Shown piece after piece: positions 44,782 to 53,628 of a stretch of DNA of 64,000 bases. Each line of letters opens with the position of its first letter. Positions within the stretch are counted from its first letter, which is position 1. The DNA lies in contig NC_017733.1 of the NCBI RefSeq assembly GCF_000259235.1, positions 868,001 to 932,000 on the forward strand, written 5' to 3'. The notes under the pieces are model-generated. The model did not search any database, was not told the origin of the DNA, and worked only from the letters and a program-made list of their open reading frames with translations. The DNA comes from Helicobacter pylori_CU (GTDB lineage: Bacteria > Campylobacterota > Campylobacteria > Campylobacterales > Helicobacteraceae). The position numbers were made by a program, and so were the translations under genes.

Positions 44782-45717
44782 ATGGCTATTGATTTAGCAG
44801 AAGTTACAGGAGCTAAAGCCGCGCAAGAAAGGAAAAAAGAGCAGCCCACCATCGCTAACGGGTTGGATAAAAACGCTTTCATGAAACTCTTTTTAGAGCA
44901 ATTGAAAAATCAAGACCCCACCGCTCCTATGGAAACGGATAAAATCATCACCCAAACCGCGCAACTCACGCAAGTGGAAATGCAAGAAGAAAACAAAAAA
45001 ACCATGCAAGAAGTCGCCAGTGCGATGAAATCCAATAAAGAAACTAACGAGTCTTTAAAAGACTTTCAAGGCGCTTTAAAAGACACCATGGAAAACCTTA
45101 ATAAAGGCATGGACGATAGCTTGAAAGCGAACAACGCTTTAAGGGAAGTAAGTGCGCTTAATTCTGTGAGCATGATAGGCAAAATCGCTGAAACCGATGT
45201 GAGCGGGGCGAATTTTGACGGCAACAACAAACTTTCTTTTTCGCTCTTTTTTGATGAAAAAATTGACGCTTCTAAAGGAGTGCCAGCGATTCAAATCCTG
45301 AACGAAAGCAATGAATTAGTCAAAACGATTCCTTTAAAAGATTATAACGGGCAAAAGGGGTATATTAATTTTGAATGGGACGGCACAAACGAAAAGGGCG
45401 AAAAAGTCCCTAAAGGCAATTACAAAATCAAGGCTGAATACAATTTAGACTCTCAAAGCAAGCAGTATTTGCAAACGCGCATTGGTAGGGGCGAAGTGGA
45501 AAGCGTGGTTTTTGATAAAGGCAAGCCCATGCTGAGAATGGGCGAAATGATTTTACCCATAGACAGCGCAATAGAGTTTTACAAGCCGGATCAAAAACCG
45601 ATTGAACAGAAAATCTCTGAACAAAAGCCGCTTGATCAAAAACTCTCGGAGCAAAAACCCATTGAACAGAAAATCTCTGAACAAAAGCCCCAAACCCCCC
45701 CTAAAGAGACAGCATGA
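44782..45717 (+). CDS. flgD: flagellar hook capping protein FlgD
   Basis: Cap that guides hook-protein polymerisation at the growing tip. The 311-residue protein has the FlgD N-terminal block DKNAFMKLFLEQLKNQDPTAP and QTAQLTQVEMQEE, then the FLG_Ig/Tudor-like segment (INFEWDGTNEKGEKVPKGNYKIKAEY). It is longer than usual because the C-terminus carries three tandem 10-residue repeats of the type QKPIEQKISE (45593-45692). Its stop overlaps the flgE2 ATG by four bases, so the pair is translationally coupled. Confidence 0.93.
   Translation: MAIDLAEVTGAKAAQERKKEQPTIANGLDKNAFMKLFLEQLKNQDPTAPMETDKIITQTAQLTQVEMQEENKKTMQEVASAMKSNKETNESLKDFQGALKDTMENLNKGMDDSLKANNALREVSALNSVSMIGKIAETDVSGANFDGNNKLSFSLFFDEKIDASKGVPAIQILNESNELVKTIPLKDYNGQKGYINFEWDGTNEKGEKVPKGNYKIKAEYNLDSQSKQYLQTRIGRGEVESVVFDKGKPMLRMGEMILPIDSAIEFYKPDQKPIEQKISEQKPLDQKLSEQKPIEQKISEQKPQTPPKETA
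45593..45692. repeat. 30-bp tandem repeats encoding the FlgD tail
   Basis: Three near-identical 30-bp units encode QKPIEQKISE, QKPLDQKLSE and QKPIEQKISE, followed by a partial QKPQ. The units are in frame, so copy-number change lengthens or shortens the tail without a frameshift. Confidence 0.75.
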
Positions 45718-47531
45718 ACGACACCTTATTAAACGCTTATAGCGGGATTAAGACCCATCAGTTTGGTATTGACAGCCTTTCTAATAATATCGCCAATGTC
45801 AATACTTTAGGCTATCGCTCTAATGATCCGGAGTTTAAGACCTTGTTTTCTTCGCATTTAGACGCTTTGAACGCCAAATCCGTTGTGGCTAACGACCGAA
45901 ATTATGGCGTTACAGGCTCAGGCAACACCCTTTCTAATAAAGACGGCGAATACATGCCTAGTGAAGGGGAATTCCACATGGCGTATCAAGGCAAGGGCTG
46001 GTTTGTGATAGGGCCCAATAAAAATGGGGAAATGACCATTAATAAAGACGGCTTTAGCAAAAAACAGGATAATTTTCTCACGCGCGCCGGCAATTTCGCA
46101 CGAGACGCTGATGGCTATTTAGTAACCCCTGAGGGCTATTATGTTTATGGCATTGATTTGAAAAAAATCAAAGACGGCACGCTCAATTCCACCGCCAGAG
46201 ATGAAGACATTGAAAAATTGCATGGCAACACCCTTTCGCCCTTACAAATCCCCCAAGATTTGACTTACCAGCCGGTGCTTAGCACGAAAGTGGGTATTAG
46301 CGTGAATTTAAACCCTAAAGACCATTTAAAAGGCGTGCAAGATTTTTTCTTAAACGATAAGGGCGAGATTATCAAGGAGCGTTTTTTAAACCAGGACATT
46401 AACGCTTTAGCGAATGACGATAACGAGCCAATAGACGCGATCACTAATCGCAAATTAAACATCAGTATCCAAAAAGAAGATGGCAAAAAAGAGGATTTTG
46501 TTTTCACTTATGGGGACGCTGAAAAAGGCGAAAACCAGTTCAAAACTTTAGGCGATTTGCAAAAACTCCTTAAAGAAAAAACCGGGCTAGACTTGAACCT
46601 CATCAAAAGCGAAAAAGACGCCAAAAGCCCCCCCCTTTTATTAGAGATCGCTAATCCTAGCGAAACGCCTATCACCTTTAGCTTGAGTGGGGGTATTGCG
46701 GATAAATTGGGCTTGAATGCGAACGGAATGGAATTGAAAAAGGGCATCAGCAGGGATTCAGTAGCGATTAAAATCCCTTATTACAGCACAGAAGTGGATA
46801 TTTATGATAAAGCCGGGGATAAATACTTGCTCCAAAGCGAATATTACATGACCAATTCCAACGATCCCACATCAAGCCCCACGAGCAAAAGGAAAAACCA
46901 AACTTGGGAAGTGAAAAGCTACATCGCAGATCCCAAAAACAAAACCCCTATCAATGATCCCACTTGGGAAATTGTCGGCTTTGATTCAGCCACGCACAAG
47001 ATGAAATCCGCCCCCATGACTTTGGATTTTAAGGGTAATAAGCTCACTTATTCACTAGATAAGAGCGAAAACCATGATTCTAGCGATTTGTCTTACCAAG
47101 ATTCTAAACTTTTAGAAGCGAGTCAAGACGGCAAGCCTAGGGGCATTTTTAGAGACATGCGCATTGAAGAAAATGGCGTGATTTCTCTAGCCTTCAGTAA
47201 CGGGGTGGTAGAGCCGGTCGCTCGCATCGGTATTTTGGCTTTCACTAACGATCAAGGATTGAGAAAAATCGGCGGTAACCTCTATGAAATGCAAGAAGGC
47301 ACCATTAATGGCGAAAACAGACCCCTAAGCGGTAACCCCATTTTAGGGTGGGACGAAGAGGGTAAGCTCAAGTTTGGGAAAATCAGGCACAAATATTTAG
47401 AAACGAGCAACGTGAATGCCGGGAACGCCCTAACCAATCTCATTTTAATGCAAAGAGGCTATTCCATGAACGCCAGAGCCTTTGGCGCAGGCGATGACAT
47501 GATTAAAGAAGCCATTAGCTTGAAAAAATAA
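45714..47531 (+). CDS. flgE2: flagellar hook-like protein FlgE2
   Basis: Second FlgE-family protein of H. pylori, 605 residues, distinct from the main hook subunit. The N-terminal axial motif is NAYSGIKTHQFGIDSLSNNIANVNTLGYRS and the C-terminal coiled coil ends TNLILMQRGYSMNARAFGAGDDMIKEA, both needed for rod-type polymerisation and export. The middle holds large inserted domains. It is the third gene of the sigma-54 unit and overlaps flgD by four bases. Its exact role (hook, cap or basal rod adaptor) is not fixed by the sequence. Confidence 0.88.
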   Translation: MNDTLLNAYSGIKTHQFGIDSLSNNIANVNTLGYRSNDPEFKTLFSSHLDALNAKSVVANDRNYGVTGSGNTLSNKDGEYMPSEGEFHMAYQGKGWFVIGPNKNGEMTINKDGFSKKQDNFLTRAGNFARDADGYLVTPEGYYVYGIDLKKIKDGTLNSTARDEDIEKLHGNTLSPLQIPQDLTYQPVLSTKVGISVNLNPKDHLKGVQDFFLNDKGEIIKERFLNQDINALANDDNEPIDAITNRKLNISIQKEDGKKEDFVFTYGDAEKGENQFKTLGDLQKLLKEKTGLDLNLIKSEKDAKSPPLLLEIANPSETPITFSLSGGIADKLGLNANGMELKKGISRDSVAIKIPYYSTEVDIYDKAGDKYLLQSEYYMTNSNDPTSSPTSKRKNQTWEVKSYIADPKNKTPINDPTWEIVGFDSATHKMKSAPMTLDFKGNKLTYSLDKSENHDSSDLSYQDSKLLEASQDGKPRGIFRDMRIEENGVISLAFSNGVVEPVARIGILAFTNDQGLRKIGGNLYEMQEGTINGENRPLSGNPILGWDEEGKLKFGKIRHKYLETSNVNAGNALTNLILMQRGYSMNARAFGAGDDMIKEAISLKK

Positions 47532-47582
47532 GGGGCTAAAATAAGGAGTGTGGTAAAATACCCTTTTTAATAAGGATATTTA

Positions 47583-48164
47583 ATGATACCCACACAGCTT
47601 AATGAAATTGCAGAATTTTTAAAAACAAACCCTTATCATTTGTCTCAACCCTTACAGGATGGGCGATTAAATTCGTCTGTCAATGAAGAAGAAATTTTAA
47701 ATACCATTAAGGATTATTTTCCTATCCAACTGCCAAAAGCCAGAGAGTGGTGGGATTTTAGTTTTGAAGAAAACGATATTTTTTATCCTGTTAATATTAA
47801 AACCACCACCACAAAAACCGCTGACAATCTTAATTGCAAATTAGGGATTTATTACGCGTTGTGCGGCTTATTGCCGGAATTTAATAACGAAATCGCATGG
47901 GAAAAATACTTTCAAAAACTGCATAAAGACTTAGGCACAAACACCGATAGAGATTATTATTTTTTAATTATCAACAAAAACGATCCTAAAGACGTTTTTA
48001 TCAATTCCTTAAAAGGCATTCAAACTCTTCAGCCCAATAACTTGCCCTTCCAATGCAAGTGGGATAACAACAGAGAAATCGTTCAAAGAAACTTTATTGA
48101 AAGTAAAAACTTCATCTTAAGCGCTTTAGCCAAAAGCGTTAAGTTACGATCTAATATTTATTAA
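47583..48164 (+). CDS. type II restriction endonuclease-like protein
   Basis: A 193-residue protein preceding an adenine methyltransferase. The segment AREWWDFSF...IFYPVNIKTTTT resembles a PD-(D/E)XK nuclease core in which Asp of WDF and Lys of NIK would be catalytic and Asn takes the place of the usual acidic residue; HincII/HpaI-type enzymes have a similar P-x-N-I-K pattern. Together with the neighbour this is probably a type II restriction-modification system. Specificity is not readable; GTNNAC or GTYRAC would be a guess by relationship. Its stop lies 21 bp before the methyltransferase start. Confidence 0.65.
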   Translation: MIPTQLNEIAEFLKTNPYHLSQPLQDGRLNSSVNEEEILNTIKDYFPIQLPKAREWWDFSFEENDIFYPVNIKTTTTKTADNLNCKLGIYYALCGLLPEFNNEIAWEKYFQKLHKDLGTNTDRDYYFLIINKNDPKDVFINSLKGIQTLQPNNLPFQCKWDNNREIVQRNFIESKNFILSALAKSVKLRSNIY

Positions 48165-48185
48165 GAGAATTTTTTGGAGAGTTTT

Positions 48186-49319
48186 TTGTATCAATTAGAG
48201 ATTAAAACTTTAGGGCAGGTTTTCACCCCTAAAAAGATAGTGGATTTCATGCTCACTCTAAAGCACAATCATGGGAGTGTTTTAGAACCGAGTGCGGGCG
48301 ATGGGAGTTTTTTAAAGCGCTTAAAAAAGGCTGTAGGGATTGAAATCGATCCTAAAATTTGCCCTAAAAATGCCCTTTGCATGGACTTTTTTGACTACCC
48401 TTTAGAAAATCAATTTGACACGATTATTGGCAATCCGCCCTATGTCAAGCACAAGGATATTGCACCAAGCGCAAAAGAAAAACTCCATTACAGCCTTTTT
48501 GATGAAAGGAGTAATCTCTACTTGTTTTTCATAGAAAAAGCGATCAAGCATTTAAAGCCTAAAGGCGAATTGATTTTCATCACCCCAAGGGATTTTTTAA
48601 AATCCACTTCTAGCGTGAAATTAAACGAATGGATTTACAAAGAAGGCACGATAACGCATTTTTTTGAATTAGGCGATCAAAAAATTTTCCCAAACGCCAT
48701 GCCTAATTGCGTGATTTTTCGTTTTTGTAAGGGTAATTTCAGTAGAATCACCAACGATGGTTTGCAATTTGTGTGCAAAAAAGGCATTTTGTATTTCCTC
48801 AACCAATCTTACACGCAAAAATTAAGCGAGGTTTTTAAGGTTAAAGTGGGGGCAGTGAGCGGGTGCGATAAGATTTTTAAAAACGAAAAGTATGGGAATT
48901 TAGAATTTGTCACCTCAATCACAAAAAGAACCAATGTTTTAGAAAAAATGGTTTTTGTCAACAAGCCTAATGATTATTTACTCCAGCATAAAGACAGCTT
49001 GATGCAAAGAAAGATTAAAAAATTCAATGAAAATAACTGGTATCAATGGGGGAGGATGCATCACATATCCCCTAAAAAACGCATTTATGTCAACGCCAAA
49101 ACGCGCCAAAAAAACCCCTTTTTTATCCACCAATGCCCTAATTATGACGGCTCTATTTTAGCGCTATTCCCTTATGACCAAAACCTGGACTTACAAAACC
49201 TCTGCGATAAACTCAACGCTATCAACTGGCAAGAATTAGGCTTTGTGTGCGATGGGCGTTTTTTGTTTTCGCAGCGCTCTTTAGAAAACGCGCTTTTGCC
49301 TAAAGACTTTTTCAATTAG
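48186..49319 (+). CDS. type II N6-adenine DNA methyltransferase
   Basis: Adenine methyltransferase of a restriction-modification pair. It starts with motif X LGQVFTPKKIVDFML, then motif I VLEPSAGDGSFL, motif II/III VGIEIDPKICP, and the catalytic motif IV TIIGNPPYVKHKD, in the gamma order (X-I-IV-TRD). The C-terminal part (about residue 210 onward) is the target-recognition domain. TTG 48186 is chosen because GGAGAG ends five bases upstream; TTG 48174 overlaps that SD. The gene immediately follows the endonuclease-like gene. Confidence 0.85.
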   Translation: MYQLEIKTLGQVFTPKKIVDFMLTLKHNHGSVLEPSAGDGSFLKRLKKAVGIEIDPKICPKNALCMDFFDYPLENQFDTIIGNPPYVKHKDIAPSAKEKLHYSLFDERSNLYLFFIEKAIKHLKPKGELIFITPRDFLKSTSSVKLNEWIYKEGTITHFFELGDQKIFPNAMPNCVIFRFCKGNFSRITNDGLQFVCKKGILYFLNQSYTQKLSEVFKVKVGAVSGCDKIFKNEKYGNLEFVTSITKRTNVLEKMVFVNKPNDYLLQHKDSLMQRKIKKFNENNWYQWGRMHHISPKKRIYVNAKTRQKNPFFIHQCPNYDGSILALFPYDQNLDLQNLCDKLNAINWQELGFVCDGRFLFSQRSLENALLPKDFFN

Positions 49320-49327
49320 GATAAAAC

Positions 49328-51355
49328 TTGTTAGAAACTTTGCAATTAAACCCTGAGCAACTAAAAGCGGCCAAGGCTTTGAAAGGGTATAATTTAGTGA
49401 TTGCGAGCGCTGGCACGGGAAAAACTTCTACCATTGTGGGGCGCATTTTACACCTGCTAGATAACGGCATCAAGCCTGAAGAAATCTTGCTTTTGACTTT
49501 CACCAATAAAGCGAGTAATGAAATGATCGCTAGGGTGGCTAAATATTTTAAATTAAGCTCCAAAATTGAAGCGGGTACTTTCCATGCGGTAGCGTATCGC
49601 TATTTAAAAGAGCATTACCCTAATTTAAGCCTGAAGCAACCTAAGGAACTAAGAAAACTTTTAGAAAGCATTGTGGACACTAAAAACGCCATAGATGACG
49701 ATAAAAAGCCCTACACTTCGCAGCATTTATACACCCTTTATTCGCTTTACACTAACGCTCTAAAACAAGAAGATTTTAGTGCATGGCTTTCTCATAAAAA
49801 CCCTGAACACACGCCATACGCCGCCCTTTATGAAAACATTTTAGACGAATTTGAAAACACCAAAAAAAAGCATAATTATATTGACTATAACGACTTGCTG
49901 CTGCTGTTTAAAAAAGCGATGCTAGAAAGATCTAGCCCTTATAAAGAAGTGCTTTGCGATGAGTTTCAAGACACTAACCCCTTACAAGAATCCATTTTAG
50001 ACGCTATCAACCCTCCCAGTTTGTTTTGCGTGGGCGATTACGATCAGAGCATTTACGCTTTTAACGGGGCGGATATTTCTATCATTTCTAATTTCACTCA
50101 AAAATACAAAAACGCCCGAGTTTTCACGCTCACCAAAAACTACCGCTCCTCTAAAGAGATTTTAGATCTCGCTAATCAAGTGATACAGTGCAATGAGCGC
50201 ATTTACCCTAAAAATTTAGAAGTGGTGAAATCAGGGAAATTCAATAAACCCACGCTTTTAAATTACAACGACAATATCGCGCAATGCCAAGACATCGCTA
50301 AACGCATTGTGATGCGGAAGAATTTTAAAGAAGTGGCAGTGATTTTTAGGAATAACGCGAGCGCGGATCAATTAGAAGCCGCTTTAAGATTCCACAATGT
50401 GCCAAGCAAAAGGAAAGGGAGTGCGAGCTTTTTTGAATCCAAAGAAGTGGCGTTAGCGTTAGATATTTGCGCGCTACTATTTAACCCCAAAGACATTATG
50501 GCAGCGATTCACATTTTAAGCTGTATCAGTGATATTGGCTCTAACACCGCTAAAGACATTCATGAAGCCTTAATGCTTTTAGGCAATGGCGATCTCAAAT
50601 CAGCCTTAATTCAGCCAAGCAAAGAAGCCAAAATTTACACGAAGAAAAAAGAAATCACCTCTATGGGGCTTTTTGAAGAAATTTTTGCCCTAGAAAACAG
50701 CTCAAGGTTTAATAGCATGATAGATAAGGCGTTTCATTCGCACCCGGTGTTGATGCACCCTAAAATCTCACTCAATGGGGCTAAGATGCTGAGCGATTTT
50801 TTCATTCTCTATACCAAAGCCCCTATTCATTCCCCTAGCGCTTTAATCAAACACATTCTAGAAAGTGCGTTTTTTCAAACCTTTAAAACACGCCTTTTAA
50901 AAGAGCGATCTAAAAATAAGGACGGCTCTTACAACGAGTTTAAAAAACTCCAAGCGCAAAAACGCTTCAATGAAAAAATGGACTTGCTGAGTTCTTTGGC
51001 GAAAAATTACCAAAATTTAGGGCGTTTTTTAAACGGCACTTTAATAGGCTCAAATGAAGCCACGCAAGGCTGTGGCGTGAATTTATTGAGCGTGCATGCT
51101 TCTAAAGGCTTAGAATTTAAAGATGTCTATATTATAGATTTAATGGAGGGCCGTTTCCCTAACCACAAGCTCATGAACACCGGTGGGGGCATTGAAGAAG
51201 AGCGGCGGCTTTTTTATGTCGCTATCACAAGGGCTAAGGAAAATTTATGGCTTTCTTATGCGAAAAACGAATTGAGAGAAAACGCCAAACCAAAAGAGCA
51301 TAAGCCCTCGGTGTTTTTGTATGAAGCGGGGCTTTTGAAACCCGATTCAAAATAA
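49328..51355 (+). CDS. UvrD/Rep-family DNA helicase
   Basis: Superfamily 1A 3'-5' helicase for repair or replication restart, 675 residues. Walker A is ASAGTGKTSTIVGRIL with the Q motif (LNPEQLKAA) before it. Motif Ia is LTFTNKASNEM, motif II CDEFQDTNPLQ, motif III VGDYDQSIYAFNGAD, motif IV LTKNYRSS, motif V LLSVHASKGLEF and motif VI RRLFYVAITRAKENL. The start is TTG at 49328 after AGGATAAAAC. It is 8 bp after the methyltransferase stop, in the same direction. PcrA/Rep/UvrD assignment cannot be separated by motifs alone. Confidence 0.9.
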   Translation: MLETLQLNPEQLKAAKALKGYNLVIASAGTGKTSTIVGRILHLLDNGIKPEEILLLTFTNKASNEMIARVAKYFKLSSKIEAGTFHAVAYRYLKEHYPNLSLKQPKELRKLLESIVDTKNAIDDDKKPYTSQHLYTLYSLYTNALKQEDFSAWLSHKNPEHTPYAALYENILDEFENTKKKHNYIDYNDLLLLFKKAMLERSSPYKEVLCDEFQDTNPLQESILDAINPPSLFCVGDYDQSIYAFNGADISIISNFTQKYKNARVFTLTKNYRSSKEILDLANQVIQCNERIYPKNLEVVKSGKFNKPTLLNYNDNIAQCQDIAKRIVMRKNFKEVAVIFRNNASADQLEAALRFHNVPSKRKGSASFFESKEVALALDICALLFNPKDIMAAIHILSCISDIGSNTAKDIHEALMLLGNGDLKSALIQPSKEAKIYTKKKEITSMGLFEEIFALENSSRFNSMIDKAFHSHPVLMHPKISLNGAKMLSDFFILYTKAPIHSPSALIKHILESAFFQTFKTRLLKERSKNKDGSYNEFKKLQAQKRFNEKMDLLSSLAKNYQNLGRFLNGTLIGSNEATQGCGVNLLSVHASKGLEFKDVYIIDLMEGRFPNHKLMNTGGGIEEERRLFYVAITRAKENLWLSYAKNELRENAKPKEHKPSVFLYEAGLLKPDSK

Positions 51356-51459
51356 AATTATAAAATTGGTTTTTGTATTGTTTGTTTAATGAGTATTATA
51401 ATGGGATTTTTATGAGATGTAAGAAAAATACAAAAAACGCTAGCAACCATAGATTTTAA

Positions 51460-51477
51460 CTCTAGCTTGCGCTAGAG
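51460..51477 (-). terminator. 3' hairpin of the small toxin-like transcript
   Basis: CTCTAGC (51460-51466) and GCTAGAG (51471-51477) form a 7-bp stem; read on minus the loop is GCAA and TTAAAATC follows. It is 9 bp beyond the peptide stop, so it probably ends that mRNA. It could also serve the helicase transcript from the other side. Confidence 0.55.
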
Positions 51478-51485
51478 CCAAAATT

Positions 51486-51542
51486 TTAGTATAATGGCGT
51501 TGTGGTAACCATTAAAACTATGATCACTAATAGTAATTTCAT
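51486..51542 (-). CDS. 18-residue hydrophobic peptide, candidate type I toxin
   Basis: Minus-strand ORF encoding MKLLLVIIVLMVTTTPLY, a membrane-active-looking peptide. AAAGGAG lies 9 bases before the ATG and sits in a hairpin GGTTACCCC-GAAA-GGAGATAACC with GAAA tetraloop. Further upstream the minus strand has TTATCTCTTTT, complementary to GAGATAA/AAAG, an alternative anti-SD partner. The plus-strand TATAAT (51490-51495) lies in the last codons and would drive an antisense RNA through the whole ORF and the SD. This is the architecture of the AapA/IsoA type I toxin-antitoxins of H. pylori. The peptide itself is not the AapA1 sequence I know, so family membership is inference. Not annotatable by length-filtered gene finders. 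Confidence 0.65.
   Translation of the reverse strand: MKLLLVIIVLMVTTTPLY
51490..51495 (+). promoter_or_regulatory. -10 box of the predicted antisense (antitoxin) RNA
   Basis: TATAAT on plus within the 3' end of the peptide ORF. The predicted RNA begins near 51502 and covers the start codon and SD of the peptide mRNA; a GGTTATCTCC-TTTC-GGGGTAACC hairpin at about 51546-51568 could end or fold it. Confidence 0.55.
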
Positions 51543-51647
51543 AGCTGGTTATCTCCTTTCGGGGTAACCACCCACTATTAGACCCTAACATGCTCCAAAT
51601 TTTCACCACAAAAGAGATAACTTAAAATGACTATTTGCGTTAGCGTG

Positions 51648-51653
51648 ATTTTA
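51648..51653 (-). promoter_or_regulatory. candidate -10 box of the toxin-like mRNA
   Basis: Extended -10 tgTAAAAT on minus, about 100 bp upstream of the peptide ATG. It would include the anti-SD segment in the leader. Tentative because other A/T-rich hexamers lie nearby. Confidence 0.35.
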
Positions 51654-51730
51654 CATTAAAAAACCTAGAAATGCCAAAAAGCGTTTTTAAAAACCCCCCA
51701 AAATTTAACGCTAATCCCCCTAAGATTCCG

Positions 51731-51743
51731 TTTTTTTTTTTTT
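51731..51743. repeat. T13 tract upstream of alpA
   Basis: Thirteen T residues about 265 bp before the alpA start. Such tracts act as length-variable promoter elements in front of several H. pylori outer-membrane genes. Confidence 0.6.
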
Positions 51744-51855
51744 GTAAAAAGCGCTCCAATTGTTGTAACTTTATTTCCTTGATAGGGGGTCTTTAAGGGG
51801 ATTTTTAAGGTTAGTTTAATTTTCATTATGTGAAAATATAACAATTACATCTAAC

Positions 51856-51933
51856 AATTTGTATTACTAATTTGTATTACTAATTTGTATTACTAATTTG
51901 TATTACTAATTTGTATTACTAATTTGTATTACT
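51856..51933. repeat. six perfect 13-bp tandem repeats upstream of alpA
   Basis: The unit aatttgtattact is repeated six times without error, ending about 75 bp before the alpA ATG. It lies between the T13 tract and the gene. No spacer pattern, so not CRISPR. Confidence 0.95.
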
Positions 51934-52008
51934 ATTATTTACAAGCTCTGATGTAACTAAATCCCAATTTAATCTCAATCAAGGAGCATCCCATTGATAA
52001 GGAAAATC

Positions 52009-53562
52009 ATGATAAAGAAAAATAGAACGCTGTTTCTTAGTCTAGCCCTTTGCGCTAGCATAAGTTATGCCGAAGATGATGGAGGGTTTTTCACCGTCGG
52101 TTATCAGCTCGGACAAGTCATGCAAGATGTCCAAAACCCAGGCGGCGCTAAAAGCGATGAACTCGCCAGAGAGCTTAACGCTGATGTAACGAACAACATT
52201 TTAAACAACAACACCGGAGGCAATGTCGCAGGGGCGTTGAGTAACGCTTTCTCCCAATACCTTTATTCGCTTTTAGGGGCGTATCCCACGAAACTCAATA
52301 GTAACGATGTGTCTGCGAACGCTCTTTTAAGTGGTGCGGTAGGCAGTGGGACTTGCGCGGCTGCAGGGACGGCTGGTAGCAACTCTCTTAACACTCAAAG
52401 CGCTTGTACCGCTGCGGGCTATTACTGGCTCCCTAGCTTGACTGACAGGATTTTAAGCACGATCGGCAGCCAGACCAACTACGGCACGAACACCAATTTC
52501 CCCAACATGCAACAACAGCTCACCTACTTGAATGCGGGGAATGTGTTTTTTAATGCGATGAATAAGGCTTTAGAGAAGAATGGGACTGCTACTACTAGTG
52601 GAACTAATGGTGCGACTGGTTCAAATGGTCAAACTTACTCCACACAAGCTATCCAATACCTTCAAGGCCAACAAAATATCTTAAATAACGCAGCGAACTT
52701 GCTCAAGCAAGATGAATTGCTCTTAGAAGCTTTCAACTCTGCCGTAGCCGCCAACATTGGGAATAAGGAATTCAATTCAGCCGCTTTTACAGGTTTGGTG
52801 CAAGGCATTATTGATCAATCTCAAGCGGTTTATAACGAACTCACTAAAAACACCATTAGCGGGAGCGCGGTTAATAGCGCTGAGATAGACTCCAACCAAG
52901 CTAACGCTGTGCAAGGGCGTGCTAGTCAGCTCCCTAACGCTCTTTATAACGCGCAAGTAACTTTGGATAAAATCAATGCACTCAACAATCAGGTGAGAAG
53001 CATGCCTTACTTGCCCCAATTCAGAGCCGGGAACAGCCGCGCGACGAATATTTTAAACGGGTTTTACACCAAAATAGGCTATAAGCAATTCTTCGGGAAG
53101 AAAAGGAATATCGGTTTGCGCTATTATGGTTTCTTTTCTTATAACGGAGCGAGCGTGGGCTTTAGATCCACTCAAAACAGCGTAGGGTTATACACTTATG
53201 GGGTGGGGACTGATGTGTTGTATAATATCTTTAGCCGCTCCTATCAAAACCGCTCTGTGGATATGGGCTTTTTTAGCGGTATCCAATTAGCCGGCGAAAC
53301 CGTCCAATCCACGCTCAGAGATGACCCCAATGTGAAATTGCACGGCAAAATCAATAACACGCACTTCCAGTTCCTCTTTGACTTCGGTATGAGGATGAAC
53401 TTCGGTAAGTTGGACGGGAAATCCAACCGCCACAACCAGCACACGGTGGAATTTGGCGTAGTGGTGCCTACGATTTATAACACTTATTACAAATCCGCAG
53501 GGACTACCGTGAAGTATTTCCGTCCTTATAGCGTTTATTGGTCTTATGGGTATTCATTCTAA
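52009..53562 (+). CDS. alpA: outer membrane adhesin AlpA (HopC)
   Basis: Hop-family beta-barrel adhesin; AlpA and AlpB together bind laminin and gastric tissue. The 517-residue protein has signal peptide MIKKNRTLFLSLALCASISYA and mature start EDDGGFFTVGYQLGQVMQ. The C-terminal barrel contains KIGYKQFFGKKRNIGLRYY and ends VYWSYGYSF with terminal Phe. I use ATG 52009 after AAGGAAAATC; an in-frame TTG at 51994 with its own AAGGAG is an alternative. It is followed after 66 bp by alpB, so the two form an operon. Confidence 0.93.
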   Translation: MIKKNRTLFLSLALCASISYAEDDGGFFTVGYQLGQVMQDVQNPGGAKSDELARELNADVTNNILNNNTGGNVAGALSNAFSQYLYSLLGAYPTKLNSNDVSANALLSGAVGSGTCAAAGTAGSNSLNTQSACTAAGYYWLPSLTDRILSTIGSQTNYGTNTNFPNMQQQLTYLNAGNVFFNAMNKALEKNGTATTSGTNGATGSNGQTYSTQAIQYLQGQQNILNNAANLLKQDELLLEAFNSAVAANIGNKEFNSAAFTGLVQGIIDQSQAVYNELTKNTISGSAVNSAEIDSNQANAVQGRASQLPNALYNAQVTLDKINALNNQVRSMPYLPQFRAGNSRATNILNGFYTKIGYKQFFGKKRNIGLRYYGFFSYNGASVGFRSTQNSVGLYTYGVGTDVLYNIFSRSYQNRSVDMGFFSGIQLAGETVQSTLRDDPNVKLHGKINNTHFQFLFDFGMRMNFGKLDGKSNRHNQHTVEFGVVVPTIYNTYYKSAGTTVKYFRPYSVYWSYGYSF

Positions 53563-53628
53563 GAAAGGGGGGAAGAGACAAACATGAAACAAAATTTAAA
53601 GCCATTCAAAATGATTAAGGAAAATTTA

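Noticed and set aside
51856..51933. Possible CRISPR array upstream of alpA
   Set aside because: Six perfect 13-bp units are directly adjacent without spacers, and no cas genes are present in the window.
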